Source: CAZKGE01 sp964541695 (GTDB lineage Bacteria; Bacillota; Clostridia; Christensenellales; CAG-138). From it: a stretch of 50,733 nt of DNA. The notes beneath the pieces were generated by a model, which saw only the letters and a list, made by a program, of their open reading frames with translations, was not told the DNA's origin and made no database searches. Of the stretch, positions 1-6,779 are shown piece by piece. A program made the translations under genes and the position numbers. Position 1 is the stretch's first letter, and each line of letters starts with the position of its first letter. The stretch lies in assembly GCA_964541695.1 (NCBI GenBank), contig CAZIRB010000007.1, positions 1-50,733 of the forward strand, given 5' to 3'.

Positions 1-33
1 CAGCCTGAAACACCGTTTTAATAGCTTATTCAT
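1..33 (-). CDS. Partial CDS, N-terminus only (unknown product)
   Basis: An ATG at 33 (minus strand) is preceded by a good ribosome site, GGAAGG, seven bases upstream, and opens a frame that runs off the window edge after 11 codons (MNKLLKRCFRL). It lies 33 bp downstream of the PadR gene on the same strand, so the two are probably one operon. Genes directly after a padR are often membrane proteins or exporters under its control, but eleven residues do not allow a family call. Confidence 0.5.
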   Translation of the reverse strand, partial: MNKLLKRCFRL

Positions 34-66
34 ATAAATACCTTCCTTTCAAAATTATATACTTCG

Positions 67-414
67 TTATACATTATTATTTGAGTTATCAATGAGCATT
101 TCAGCGTTTTTTACCGTTTCTTTTAATCTTTCGATTTCAAGATTGATCAACCCTCTTCCTTTGTCTGTGACTAAATATGTCTTTTTTCTCTCATTGGAAG
201 CGGTTTCACCATGCAAAGAAATCAAACCTATTGACTGTAGATTATTGATGGCTCCATAAAGCGTACCGGGTCCGAATATAATACGTCCATTACTTAATTT
301 CTCAACCTTTTGCATGATTCCATACCCATGAAGTGGTTCCAGTAAAGATATCAGCACATAAAAAGAAGTTTCTGTTAACGGCATAAGCTTTCGTAACTCC
401 TCTTTTTCGTTCAT
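67..414 (-). CDS. PadR-family transcriptional regulator
   Basis: This 115-aa protein has the PadR winged-helix pattern: HGYGIM at residues 29-34, then GPGTLYGAINNL at 48-59 (the recognition region with the typical GTLY motif), then a wing and a C-terminal helix rich in E, K and L (about 88-110) that would form the dimer. PadR proteins are cytoplasmic repressors, usually of an adjacent transporter or of their own operon. The start at 414 has a strong site (GGAGGTG) six bases upstream. The base composition is far more AT-rich than nearly all genes to the right, which suggests transfer. The gene has its own near-consensus promoter at 481-509 with three repeated motifs over the transcription start. 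The family call is firm; the ligand and targets are unknown. Confidence 0.93.
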   Translation of the reverse strand: MNEKEELRKLMPLTETSFYVLISLLEPLHGYGIMQKVEKLSNGRIIFGPGTLYGAINNLQSIGLISLHGETASNERKKTYLVTDKGRGLINLEIERLKETVKNAEMLIDNSNNNV

Positions 415-438
415 GATGCACCTCCAAAATTCAAATGC

Positions 439-480
439 TACGTTTACCGTTACTACGCCTTGCGTATTACGCCTACCGTA
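439..480. promoter_or_regulatory. Three-fold 13-bp operator-like repeat in front of padR
   Basis: Three near-identical 13-mers stand side by side: TACGTTTACCGTT (439-451), TACGCCTTGCGTA (454-466, a hyphenated palindrome) and TACGCCTACCGTA (468-480). Their starts are 15 and 14 bp apart. They lie immediately downstream of the -10 box at 481-486, over the expected transcription start and early leader of padR, which is where a self-repressing PadR would bind. Binding is inferred, not shown. Confidence 0.6.
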
Positions 481-509
481 ATAATATCAGATTGAAATAG
501 ATTTGTCAA
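481..509 (-). promoter_or_regulatory. Sigma-70-type promoter of padR
   Basis: On the minus strand the -35 is TTGACA (504-509), the spacer is 17 bp and the -10 is TATTAT (481-486). It is close to consensus with ideal spacing and points at the PadR gene. Confidence 0.8.
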
Positions 510-519
510 TCCCTCTAAG

Positions 520-569
520 AAAAAACAAAAACCGCAAGCAACGAAGCACTTCACACGATTGCCTGCGGT
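520..569 (-). terminator. Rho-independent terminator, minus strand
   Basis: ACCGCAAGCA (531-540) pairs with TGCCTGCGGT (560-569) with one mismatch. On the minus strand the stem is followed by TTTTGTTTTTT (plus 520-530). It ends transcription arriving from the right, just before the padR promoter. No gene is recognised directly upstream of it other than tRNA-Glu, which has its own terminator. Confidence 0.6.
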
Positions 570-848
570 AAAATAATCAATTTACAACTAAGTTTTATTC
601 TCTAATCGGCTGTTTCACGGCTCACCTTCGGGTTGGCTGTTTTTTTGTCCAAATGAAATCGTTAAATTATGCACACCCCTGACCCTAAAAGGGGGTTTCA
701 ATTTTAACGATTTGAAAGCCCTCATAGCGGAAAACCACCACGGTTCAGGTCAAGTATCCTCTAAAAGTGCCTATTTCAAAACAACCAACTATTGCTACAA
801 GGCAAAAAGCACAAAGTCCGAAAGTGCCTCAAATACTGCACTTTCGGG

Positions 849-897
849 CAAAACAAAAACCACCTATCAGATAAACATAGTTTATCAATAGATGGTG
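849..897 (-). terminator. Terminator downstream of tRNA-Glu
   Basis: On the minus strand, right after the tRNA CCA end, an outer CACC/GGTG stem (861-864 with 894-897) encloses GATAAAC-ATA-GTTTATC (870-886). It is followed by TTTTTGTTTTG (plus 849-859). The position and T-run fit the terminator of the tRNA transcript. Confidence 0.7.
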
Positions 898-904
898 TTT
901 GATT

Positions 905-980
905 TGGTACCCAGTAGGGGAGTCGAACCCCTGTCACCGCCGTGAGAGGGCGGCGTCCTAGGCCACTAGACGAACTGGGC
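905..980 (-). tRNA. tRNA-Glu (anticodon CTC)
   Basis: On the minus strand the acceptor arm GCCCAGT (974-980) pairs with ACTGGGT (909-915). The anticodon stem is CCGCC/GGCGG with the loop CTCTCAC, which gives anticodon CTC. The T-arm has GGTTCGACTCC. The discriminator is A and CCA is encoded (905-907). Length is 76 nt. CTC reads GAG and is the less common Glu isoacceptor, so a TTC copy should exist elsewhere. The 3' end marks a sharp change in base composition. Confidence 0.95.
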
Positions 981-995
981 GCGGTTGCATCGAAT

Positions 996-1024
996 ATGAT
1001 ACCGATTTTTCGAATCGGTGTCAA
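996..1024 (-). promoter_or_regulatory. Promoter of tRNA-Glu
   Basis: TTGACA (1019-1024), a 17-bp spacer and TATCAT (996-1001) on the minus strand sit 15 bp before the mature tRNA 5' end. The spacer (1002-1018) is itself a dyad, CCGATT-cgaaa-AATCGG. Confidence 0.8.
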
Positions 1025-1259
1025 GGACTTTGTTGCGAAAAATGGGGGGCGGATTTTCCCGCGCGGCTTCGCGAATCGCAAAAAGGCGGACGGCGCCCCG
1101 CCCTTGGGCATGTGCTCCCAAAGTGCCGCCCGCGGGATTTTACCGCCCGCCGGCGGCGCGCCGCGCGTTCCCGCGCCCGTTCTTCGGTCCGTTTTTAGGG
1201 CGCCTTCTGGAAAAGAACTCCATGTTGACGCGGCCGCCGTTTGGCGATATGATGCTGCT

Positions 1260-1751
1260 ATGGAAGGCGGCTTTAAGCAAGGGAACCTCCGGCAGTTTGT
1301 CAAATACGCCCTCGTCTCTGGTCTTGCGTCGGTGATCGAGTTCGGCACGTTCGCGCTGCTCAATTTCCTTGTGTTCGCACCGCAGAAGAGTATCCCGTTC
1401 CACTGGTGGATTCTGCATTACGGCGTCGACGGCGGCGGTCTGGGCGGCTTCCTTGCCACCGCGCTCTCGTACGCCGCGGCGCAGGCCTTCAACTTTTTTG
1501 CGCAGCGCAAAAAAACGTTCCACGCGACCAACAACATCGCCGCGAGCTTTGCCATGTACGCGGTCATGGTCGTCGCCGTCTGGCTGTTCCAGGTCTTTTT
1601 CTGCGGCGTGCTGATGCGCGCGTTCCGCGCCCCGCTCGGCCAGGTCGCGGGCGATCTGCTCGCCAAGTGCCTCAACATGACGCTGTCGTTTTTGATCCAG
1701 TACCCGATCAACAAGTACGTCATCATGCGCAGCCGAAAGCCGCGCACATAG
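1260..1751 (+). CDS. GtrA-like membrane protein
   Basis: A 163-aa hydrophobic protein with about four membrane segments and the GtrA layout: an N-terminal RQFVKYALVSGLASVIEF (first helix with the family's F-x-x-V-G-like start), a second helix, a basic loop with FNFFAQRKKTF, and a C-terminal ending in IQYPINKYVIMRSRK, like the family's 'nrrwvF' tail. GtrA proteins are thought to flip or move polyprenyl-linked sugars for wall or O-antigen decoration. The frame stays open upstream to 942 through the tRNA, so the start was set at the first ATG that gives the normal family length. No good ribosome site precedes it, so the true start may be a few codons away. It is followed after 81 bp by a zinc-ribbon gene. 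Confidence 0.8.
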   Translation: MEGGFKQGNLRQFVKYALVSGLASVIEFGTFALLNFLVFAPQKSIPFHWWILHYGVDGGGLGGFLATALSYAAAQAFNFFAQRKKTFHATNNIAASFAMYAVMVVAVWLFQVFFCGVLMRAFRAPLGQVAGDLLAKCLNMTLSFLIQYPINKYVIMRSRKPRT

Positions 1752-1832
1752 ACACCGCGCGGATTACGAGCGTTTGATCATCCCCTTTTTACAGTCCCGC
1801 ATTTTTAAAAAACGCAAAGGAGATTTTTCAAC

Positions 1833-2255
1833 ATGGCATTTTTTGAAAAACTGAACGACATCGCCAAGAACATTGGCGACAAGACGAGCGACATCGTGGA
1901 AACCACAAAGCTCTCCGCCAAAATCGGCAACGAGCGGACCGCCATCGCCGAGAGCATGAAAAAGCTCGGCGAATACTACTACGACCGCCACAAAGAGGGC
2001 GCGTCCCTCGACGACGCCGTCGCAGGGCTCCTAGCGGACATCGACGCGCGCCACCGCAACATCGACGAGATGCAGGCGCAGATCGACAGCATCAAGGCGG
2101 GCAACGCGGCAAAGCCGGAGCCCGACGCGGAGCCGGCGGCCGAGCGCAGCAGCGAGGAGATCCCGGTCCGCGAGATGCGCTACTGCACGGAATGCGCGGC
2201 CGAGATCCCTACGGGCGCGAAATTCTGCGGCAAATGCGGCAAGCCGGTCGCTTGA
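1833..2255 (+). CDS. Zinc-ribbon protein with helical N-terminus
   Basis: 140 aa. Residues 1-95 are strongly helical and charged (coiled-coil-like, AKNIGDKTSDIVETTKLSAKI...), followed by a Pro/Glu/Ala linker (95-113) and a C-terminal zinc ribbon with C118-x2-C121 and C132-x2-C135. Such zinc-ribbon fusions are common small Firmicute proteins of unknown role. No signal peptide is seen. The start has a clear AAAGGAGA site. The nearest downstream sequence is the tandem repeat and assembly gap. Confidence 0.8.
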   Translation: MAFFEKLNDIAKNIGDKTSDIVETTKLSAKIGNERTAIAESMKKLGEYYYDRHKEGASLDDAVAGLLADIDARHRNIDEMQAQIDSIKAGNAAKPEPDAEPAAERSSEEIPVREMRYCTECAAEIPTGAKFCGKCGKPVA

Positions 2256-2263
2256 CCGGTCCG

Positions 2264-2636
2264 CTGCGGTTCCTGCGCAAAAGCCGCGCAAAAAAGCGCG
2301 GCGCGGGTAAAATGAAAGNNNNNNNNNNNNNNNNNNNNNNNNNNNNNNNNNNNNNNNNNNNNNNNNNNNNNNNNNNNNNNNNNNNNNNNNNNNNNNNNNN
2401 NNNNNNNNNNNNNNNNNNCTGCGGTTCCTGCGCAAAAGCCGCGCAAAAAAGCGCGGCGCGGGTAAAATGAAAGTCCGTCGCTTTGCTAGTATGCGGTCTT
2501 TCAAAGAGTAACACAAAAAACGTCCATGCTGCGGTTCCTGCGCAAAAGCAGCGCAAAAAAGCGCGGCGCGGGTAAAATGAAGGGCTGTTGCTTTGCTGGT
2601 ATGCGGTCTTTCAAACGAACGACACAAAAAATTGTA
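2264..2636. repeat. 110-bp tandem repeat, at least three copies, interrupted by the assembly gap
   Basis: A unit starting CTGCGGTTCCTGCGCAAAAG occurs at 2264 (cut off by the Ns at 2318), 2419 and 2529, so the period is 110 bp. Each copy contains the hairpin GCCGCGC-AAAAAA-GCGCGGC (2283-2302 in copy 1; the left arm has one change in copy 3). The second half (CTTTGCTAGTATGCGGTCTTTC and a variant) is present in copies 2 and 3. The gap probably hides more copies. Confidence 0.9.
2319..2418. other. Assembly gap (100 N)
   Basis: Exactly 100 undetermined bases, flanked on both sides by copies of the 110-bp repeat. The round length marks it as a scaffold placeholder, so the real number of repeat units is unknown. 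Confidence 0.99.
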
Positions 2637-2819
2637 TAGCGGCGGCAAAACGCGGGCCCGTTTCGTCAATTAGCTCGGGTTTGGACATTTTATCGACGGA
2701 TCTGCCGGCGCGGCAGCCTCTATCGCGAAAATCGCGGCCCGGCGCATCGCCCCATCGGTGGGACGGCGGCCGGGCCGCTCGTTTGTCCGGGTTCCGGTCG
2801 CCGGGCGGCCGTCCCCTGC

Positions 2820-3500
2820 TCAGTCCTGCTCGAATTTGTCCGCGAGCGAGCGCGCAAACTCGCCGAGGTCGTCGTCGACGTACGCGCGCATCGTGCCCGC
2901 GCACACGGTGTAGATCACCACGTTCTCCCATTCCTTAGGCACGCTGTACTGCTTGAGCAGCTTTCTGCATTGCACGGCCGCGCGGATGCCCTCGGTCGAG
3001 CCGATCGTGTTGATCAGCGGCACAAGGTCGCTGTCGCCCATCACGACCTTCGTGTAGCCCGGCAGGATGTGCCGGATCGTTTCAAACTCCCGCTCGTCCT
3101 TCGTGCCCGCGACCACGATGCAGGGCGCGCCCTGTTTCATCGAGATCGCGTGGCCGATGATCTTGGCGTCGACGAACGACACATCGGGCCGCAGCGCCTT
3201 GACGTCGGCCGGGACGGTGCCGTTTGTGGCCATATTCAGCACGAGCGCGCCGCTTTTTGCGGCCTTTGCCGCCGCCTTTGCCGCATCGGCTGTAGCCGGG
3301 GCCGGCAGCACGAGCACGATCACGTCCGCCTCGCGCGCCGCCTGCATGTCGGAAGCCGCCGCCGCGCCGATACCCGCCGCGACGGATTCCGCCTTGGCCA
3401 GATCGGTATCGATGACCAGCTTTTTCACATCGCCGGGAAGCTGAGCGGCAACAAATGAACCCATGCGCCCCGCGCCTACGATTGCTGTGAGCAATTCCAT
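2820..3500 (-). CDS. NAD(P)-binding Rossmann protein (pyrroline-carboxylate reductase/6PGDH-like)
   Basis: 226 aa with an N-terminal dinucleotide-binding fold: GAGRMG at 9-14, the acidic end of beta-2 (VIDTD) at about 29-33, and VLVLPAP and VLNMATNG strands at the expected spacing. The arrangement follows the F420/NADP-binding domain of ProC-like and 6-phosphogluconate dehydrogenase-like proteins, but the C-terminal half is short and I do not recognise a substrate domain, so no reaction is assigned. The start at 3500 has an AAAGGAA site. It is divergent from the YuiD-like gene, and both promoters share an inverted 13-mer. Confidence 0.7.
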   Translation of the reverse strand: MELLTAIVGAGRMGSFVAAQLPGDVKKLVIDTDLAKAESVAAGIGAAAASDMQAAREADVIVLVLPAPATADAAKAAAKAAKSGALVLNMATNGTVPADVKALRPDVSFVDAKIIGHAISMKQGAPCIVVAGTKDEREFETIRHILPGYTKVVMGDSDLVPLINTIGSTEGIRAAVQCRKLLKQYSVPKEWENVVIYTVCAGTMRAYVDDDLGEFARSLADKFEQD

Positions 3501-3542
3501 GGTTGATTGCGTTCCTTTCCGGTGTTTTCATCCAGTATAACA

Positions 3543-3555
3543 CAAGTTCTCCCGC
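3543..3555. promoter_or_regulatory. Left arm of a 13-bp inverted pair in a divergent promoter region
   Basis: CAAGTTCTCCCGC here is the exact reverse complement of 3638-3650. Read on the minus strand it lies just before a -10-like TATACT (about 3535-3540) that serves the gene ending at 2820. Confidence 0.55.
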
Positions 3556-3628
3556 CTGCATATTGTGGCCTGGGGAATGCGACGCTATGTTCAGGAGGCG
3601 TTGTCGCAACGGCGGCAAGCTTTTCCCG

Positions 3629-3657
3629 TTGCCTGCCGCGGGAGAACTTGCTATAAT
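3629..3657 (+). promoter_or_regulatory. Promoter of the YuiD-like gene, with the right arm of the inverted pair in its spacer
   Basis: TTGCCT (3629-3634), a 17-bp spacer and a perfect TATAAT (3652-3657). The spacer contains GCGGGAGAACTTG (3638-3650), the mate of 3543-3555. A promoter-spacer site suggests a repressor or shared regulator for the divergent pair. Confidence 0.65.
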
Positions 3658-3693
3658 GCCAAATAGACTGATTTTGATAGGATACGACGAAAA

Positions 3694-4146
3694 ATGGGCA
3701 ATTTCTTCGGCCAACTGTTTTCCAACACGGTGCTTGTCGCGGGGCTGTGCGCCTGGGCGATCGCGCAGATCCTCAAGGCGGCTCTGTACGCGATTGTCAA
3801 CCGGCGCTTCGACGCCTCGCGTTTAATCGGCGACGGCGGTTTCCCGAGCGGACACTCCGCGACCGTGACGGCCGCGTCCATGGCCGCGCTGCTGCGCTAC
3901 GGTATAGGCTCGTTTGAGTTTGCCGTCACGTGCATCGTCGCGAGCGTCGTGATGCACGACGCAATGGGCGTGCGCTTTGAGGCCGGCAAGCAGGCCAAGG
4001 TAATCAACGACATCGTCGAGTTCTTCGATATGGACGGCAAGGATTTAACCGACGAAGAGAAGCTCAAGGAGCTCGTCGGCCACACGCCCATTCAGGTCGG
4101 CGCGGGCTTCCTGCTCGGCCTGCTCGTAGGGTTTTTTGTGAGGTAG
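3694..4146 (+). CDS. Divergent PAP2-family membrane protein (YuiD/DUF212 type)
   Basis: 150 aa, matching the usual length of this family. It carries the shortened phosphatase motif GDGGFPSGHSA (PSGHS at 51-55), a helix with VMHDAMGVR (about 87-95), and the family's closing motif with His130 in HTPIQVGAG, then a final membrane helix. PAP2-like proteins hydrolyse phosphoesters or lipid diphosphates at the membrane, but the activity of this divergent branch is not established. It has its own promoter and is the only plus-strand gene in this part. Confidence 0.9.
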   Translation: MGNFFGQLFSNTVLVAGLCAWAIAQILKAALYAIVNRRFDASRLIGDGGFPSGHSATVTAASMAALLRYGIGSFEFAVTCIVASVVMHDAMGVRFEAGKQAKVINDIVEFFDMDGKDLTDEEKLKELVGHTPIQVGAGFLLGLLVGFFVR

Positions 4147-4519
4147 CCAGGCGGCACCTCAATCCCGCGCCGCGGGGCGGCGTATGGGTAAAACCTCGGA
4201 CCGCCACATTCTTTCCTTGTTTCGCCGTCTTCGGCGGGTCCGCCGCAGTCAACGCATTATCTGTTATTGATCTGTTTATCTACCAAAAAAAATAAAATAA
4301 ACCAATTACCGCGCCGACTTCCCAGCCGACGCGTCAGCGTGTCAAACAAGCCCTGGGACTGCTAAGAACCGCAACTCTTGCCCATAGAATCCGCGTCGGC
4401 TTTGTCGATACAGCGGATCGCCCGCAGGGCGGATTCCGCGTGCTTTTTGCCGCGCGGGGAGTCCGAAGGACGAGAGGCAAAAAGCGGTTAGTCCGTTAAA
4501 AACCTGGTTTTCTGGCGGA
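4147..4519. other. Gene-free interval with strong RNA-type hairpins
   Basis: No coding frame is credible. There is an AT-rich patch at 4256-4305. Further on are two compact stem-loops: 4413-4439 (GCGGA/TCCGC outer, CGCCC-GCA-GGGCG inner) and 4442-4485 (GCTTTTTGCC with GGCAAAAAGC, ten perfect pairs, enclosing GTCC-GAA-GGAC). They could be a small RNA or a repeat. I do not recognise 6S RNA, SRP RNA, tmRNA or RNase P RNA. Confidence 0.4.
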
Positions 4520-5839
4520 TTACTGCGCCGGCTCCGCAGCCGGCGCGAATTTTTTGTATGCGAGCGGGTTGGTCGAGAGCATGGGGTCGCCCTCCGCCAT
4601 CGCCGGAAAGAACGCGTCGAGCAGACGCCTTTCGCCGTCCTTGACCTCCTGGCAGGCTTCCCCCTTTCCCTGCCGGATGAAGCGCGCGTACGGCTGATAG
4701 ACGTTGTACAGCCCGGCGCGCCGGCAGCGTAGGCCGAGCTCCGCGTCGTCCGCGCACGACGGCATCGTTTCGTCGAAGCCGCCCGCCGAGAAGAACTTCG
4801 CGCGCTCCATCATCAGCGCGCCGCCGCCCGTCGCGGTCACGTCGCGGATGCAGTTGGCGTAGCGGTTCACGGCGTCCGAGCCGATCGTGTCCGCGTGCCC
4901 GGCAAGCAGCGAAACCGGTTCGTCACCGATGCCCAGCACGAAGCCCGTGTGCAGCAGCTTTTTTTCGCGGTCCAGAATCTTTGCGCCCACCGTGGCCACG
5001 CGCGGCAGAAACGCGTACTCCATCATGCGCCCAACGGCGTCGTGCGACGCGAGCACGACGCCCGCTTCGAGAAACAGCAGCGCGTCCTCGCGCACGGCCG
5101 CGGCGGCCTCGTTCTTGAGCACGCGCGTGTTCGTCTCCTTGGCGTAATGGAGGATGCGCGCCGCGCCGTTCTCGGACAGCGCCTGGAAATACCGCTGCGC
5201 GCGCGCGTCGGCTACGCAGCCGTACACGACATATAGCTTATAGTCTCGGAATGTGCTAACCGCCTCGACGGACTCGAGCGTAAAGCGCAGCGCGTCGGCG
5301 TCGCCGGTGAACGGCACGACGACCGCCGCCTTCGTGCCTGGCCGCATGCCCGGCCGCACGCAGCAGCTGCCGCGGAACAGGCCCGGCAGCGCCTCCGCGC
5401 GAACGCCGCGGCGGTTCAGTTCGCCCTGCACGATGCCGGAATCGTCGCGCGCCTCCGGGCGACCGCCCGTGTAGAGCACGCGCGGGACGTGCCCGACCCG
5501 CTTGGCGAGCTCCGTCGCGCGCAGCGTAAACGCGTACAGCGCGCTTTCGTCCGCCTCGTCCGCGCCGCCGAGCTTCTCGTACAGCGTCCTTTTGACCGCG
5601 ATCGGGGAACCGATGTAGTTGTAGGACAGCAGCGTGTGCGGCGAAAAGACGGGCTTGTAGACGGTCTCGGTCGAGCCGTCGTCGCGGATGACGGCCTCGT
5701 CCGCGTAGATGAAGTCCGCCTCGCGCTCCGCGAGCAGGCTGAACTCCTCCGCGGCGCCGTTCTCGAGGAAGCCGCCGCGCCGCGCCAAAACAACATATTC
5801 GCCGTTATGCGAGTTAAAATTCTCCATGCCCATTAGCAT
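4520..5839 (-). CDS. Family 2 glycosyltransferase, probably lacking its N-terminus
   Basis: 439 aa resembling the double-domain GT2 enzymes of cell-surface polysaccharide synthesis. The open frame starts inside the first domain: GEYVVLARRGG and ADFIYADEAVI correspond to the middle of a GT-A fold (the 'GeYvlllD.DD' strand and the 'DliYsDed' strand), and the usual opening strand with its 'viiPvyN' motif and some 70-80 residues are absent. The second domain (about 170-425) is complete: VVVPFTGDADALRFTLESV, then LLFLEAGV, and GGFDETMPSCADDAELGLRCRRAGL. The first ATGs (5839, 5833, 5827) lack a ribosome site. The break coincides with the edge of a 94-bp duplication of the nrdG tail. I read it as a 5'-truncated gene, or a misassembly. 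Confidence 0.75.
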   Translation of the reverse strand: MLMGMENFNSHNGEYVVLARRGGFLENGAAEEFSLLAEREADFIYADEAVIRDDGSTETVYKPVFSPHTLLSYNYIGSPIAVKRTLYEKLGGADEADESALYAFTLRATELAKRVGHVPRVLYTGGRPEARDDSGIVQGELNRRGVRAEALPGLFRGSCCVRPGMRPGTKAAVVVPFTGDADALRFTLESVEAVSTFRDYKLYVVYGCVADARAQRYFQALSENGAARILHYAKETNTRVLKNEAAAAVREDALLFLEAGVVLASHDAVGRMMEYAFLPRVATVGAKILDREKKLLHTGFVLGIGDEPVSLLAGHADTIGSDAVNRYANCIRDVTATGGGALMMERAKFFSAGGFDETMPSCADDAELGLRCRRAGLYNVYQPYARFIRQGKGEACQEVKDGERRLLDAFFPAMAEGDPMLSTNPLAYKKFAPAAEPAQ

Positions 5840-5841
5840 GG

Positions 5842-6033
5842 CGGTTTCCGGCCGGTTTTATCAGGACTATGCCGACGCGAACCGGCCCATTCGCCCGCTA
5901 GAGCCGGATGACGCCCCAGTCGCCCAGGCCGCGCACGGTTTCCGGCCGGTTTTATCAGGACTATGCCGACGCGAACCGGCCCATTCGCCCGCTAGAGCCG
6001 GATGACGCCCCAGTCGCCCAGGCCGCGCACGGT
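5842..6033. repeat. 94-bp perfect tandem duplication of the nrdG 3' end
   Basis: 5842-5935 is repeated base for base at 5936-6029, and the match continues four bases more. The right copy contains the last codons and stop of nrdG (stop at 5992). The left copy is an extra tail that ends two bases before the glycosyltransferase start codon. Identity is perfect, so it is either very recent or an assembly product. Confidence 0.95.
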
Positions 6034-6687
6034 GCAGACGCCGATGGCCGCGCGCGCCTTTTGGGCGGCCGCCTCGACATACGACGGCGGGTGCGCGGGC
6101 GGGTCGCCTTCGTCGCGCGGGCGGTACTGCTGCAGATAGTACCGCTGCGTGCCCTTGACGAGCAGGCTCGCCTCTGCGATGTCGTCCGCCGTCAGCTCCG
6201 GGAAGAACGTCGTGCGGAACTCATGCTCCGTGCGCGAGCTGCGCAGTATCGCGATGCTCTTTTGAATTGCGGTCAGGTCGTTTTTCGTGCGCGTGACGAG
6301 ATCGTATTTGGCAAACGGGGCCTTGATGTCCATGGCCACGTAGTCGAGCAGGCCGTCGCGCAAAAGCCGCGCCAATACGTCGGGCTTTAATCCGTTCGTA
6401 TCCAGCTTGGTCCGGTAGCCGAGCGCACGGACCTTTTGCAGAAACTCCGCAAGATCGCCCTGCAGCGTGGGTTCGCCGCCGGACACCGTCACGGCGGTCA
6501 GAAGCTCCGCGCGCTTCTTTAAAAACGCGAGTACCTCGTCCTCCGGCAGCAATTTCGGGCTGCCGAAGAGGATGTGCGCGTTGTGGCAGTAGGCGCAGTT
6601 CATGTTGCAGCGCGGCGTGAACACCACCGCGCACGGGCTCCCCGGGAAGTCGACAAACGAGCTTTTCTGCAGGCCCGCGATCCGCAT
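5992..6687 (-). CDS. nrdG: Anaerobic ribonucleotide reductase activase (radical SAM)
   Basis: 231 aa. The radical-SAM cluster motif is C27-NMN-C31-AY-C34 (CX3CX2C), followed by the SAM-contacting SGGEPT at 69-74 and a DTNG motif (96-99). NrdG reduces SAM to form the glycyl radical on NrdD. The partner lies 92 bp upstream on the same strand. The start at 6687 has a GGAGGAGGG ribosome site. It is slightly longer than the minimal activases (about 155-180 aa), in line with the longer NrdG/PflA-like form of Clostridia that carries a fuller barrel. The last codons sit in the 94-bp duplication but the reading frame is intact. Confidence 0.93.
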   Translation of the reverse strand: MRIAGLQKSSFVDFPGSPCAVVFTPRCNMNCAYCHNAHILFGSPKLLPEDEVLAFLKKRAELLTAVTVSGGEPTLQGDLAEFLQKVRALGYRTKLDTNGLKPDVLARLLRDGLLDYVAMDIKAPFAKYDLVTRTKNDLTAIQKSIAILRSSRTEHEFRTTFFPELTADDIAEASLLVKGTQRYYLQQYRPRDEGDPPAHPPSYVEAAAQKARAAIGVCTVRGLGDWGVIRL

Positions 6688-6779
6688 GGTTCCCGTCCCT
6701 CCTCCTCAATGGCAAACGCGGCGCCGTACCCTGGTTACGCCGCCGCAGTTTACTTTTGTTTACATCGCCGCGTCCGCCG

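Larger units (their letters stand above)
415..904. other. AT-rich gene-free segment with several long inverted repeats
   Basis: No credible coding frame is visible. Apart from the padR control region, the segment holds the terminator at 520-569, an imperfect TTCG-loop hairpin followed by seven T at about 607-646, an 11-bp inverted repeat (AAATCGTTAAA 656-666 with TTTAACGATTT 703-713) enclosing a CCCCT/AGGGG stem, and a 10-bp perfect hairpin (CCGAAAGTGC 818-827 with GCACTTTCGG 838-847). Composition is much lower in GC than the DNA right of the tRNA gene. It resembles the non-coding end of a mobile element, but no integrase is in the window. Confidence 0.5.

Noticed and set aside
776..1363. 195-codon frame on the minus strand across tRNA-Glu
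   Set aside because: It reads through the tRNA gene and its terminator, changes composition in the middle and has no ribosome site.
2264..2636. CRISPR array
   Set aside because: The unit is 110 bp with no short repeat-spacer alternation and no cas gene.
4147..4519. 6S, SRP, tmRNA or RNase P RNA
   Set aside because: Stable hairpins are present but none of the conserved core sequences of these RNAs.
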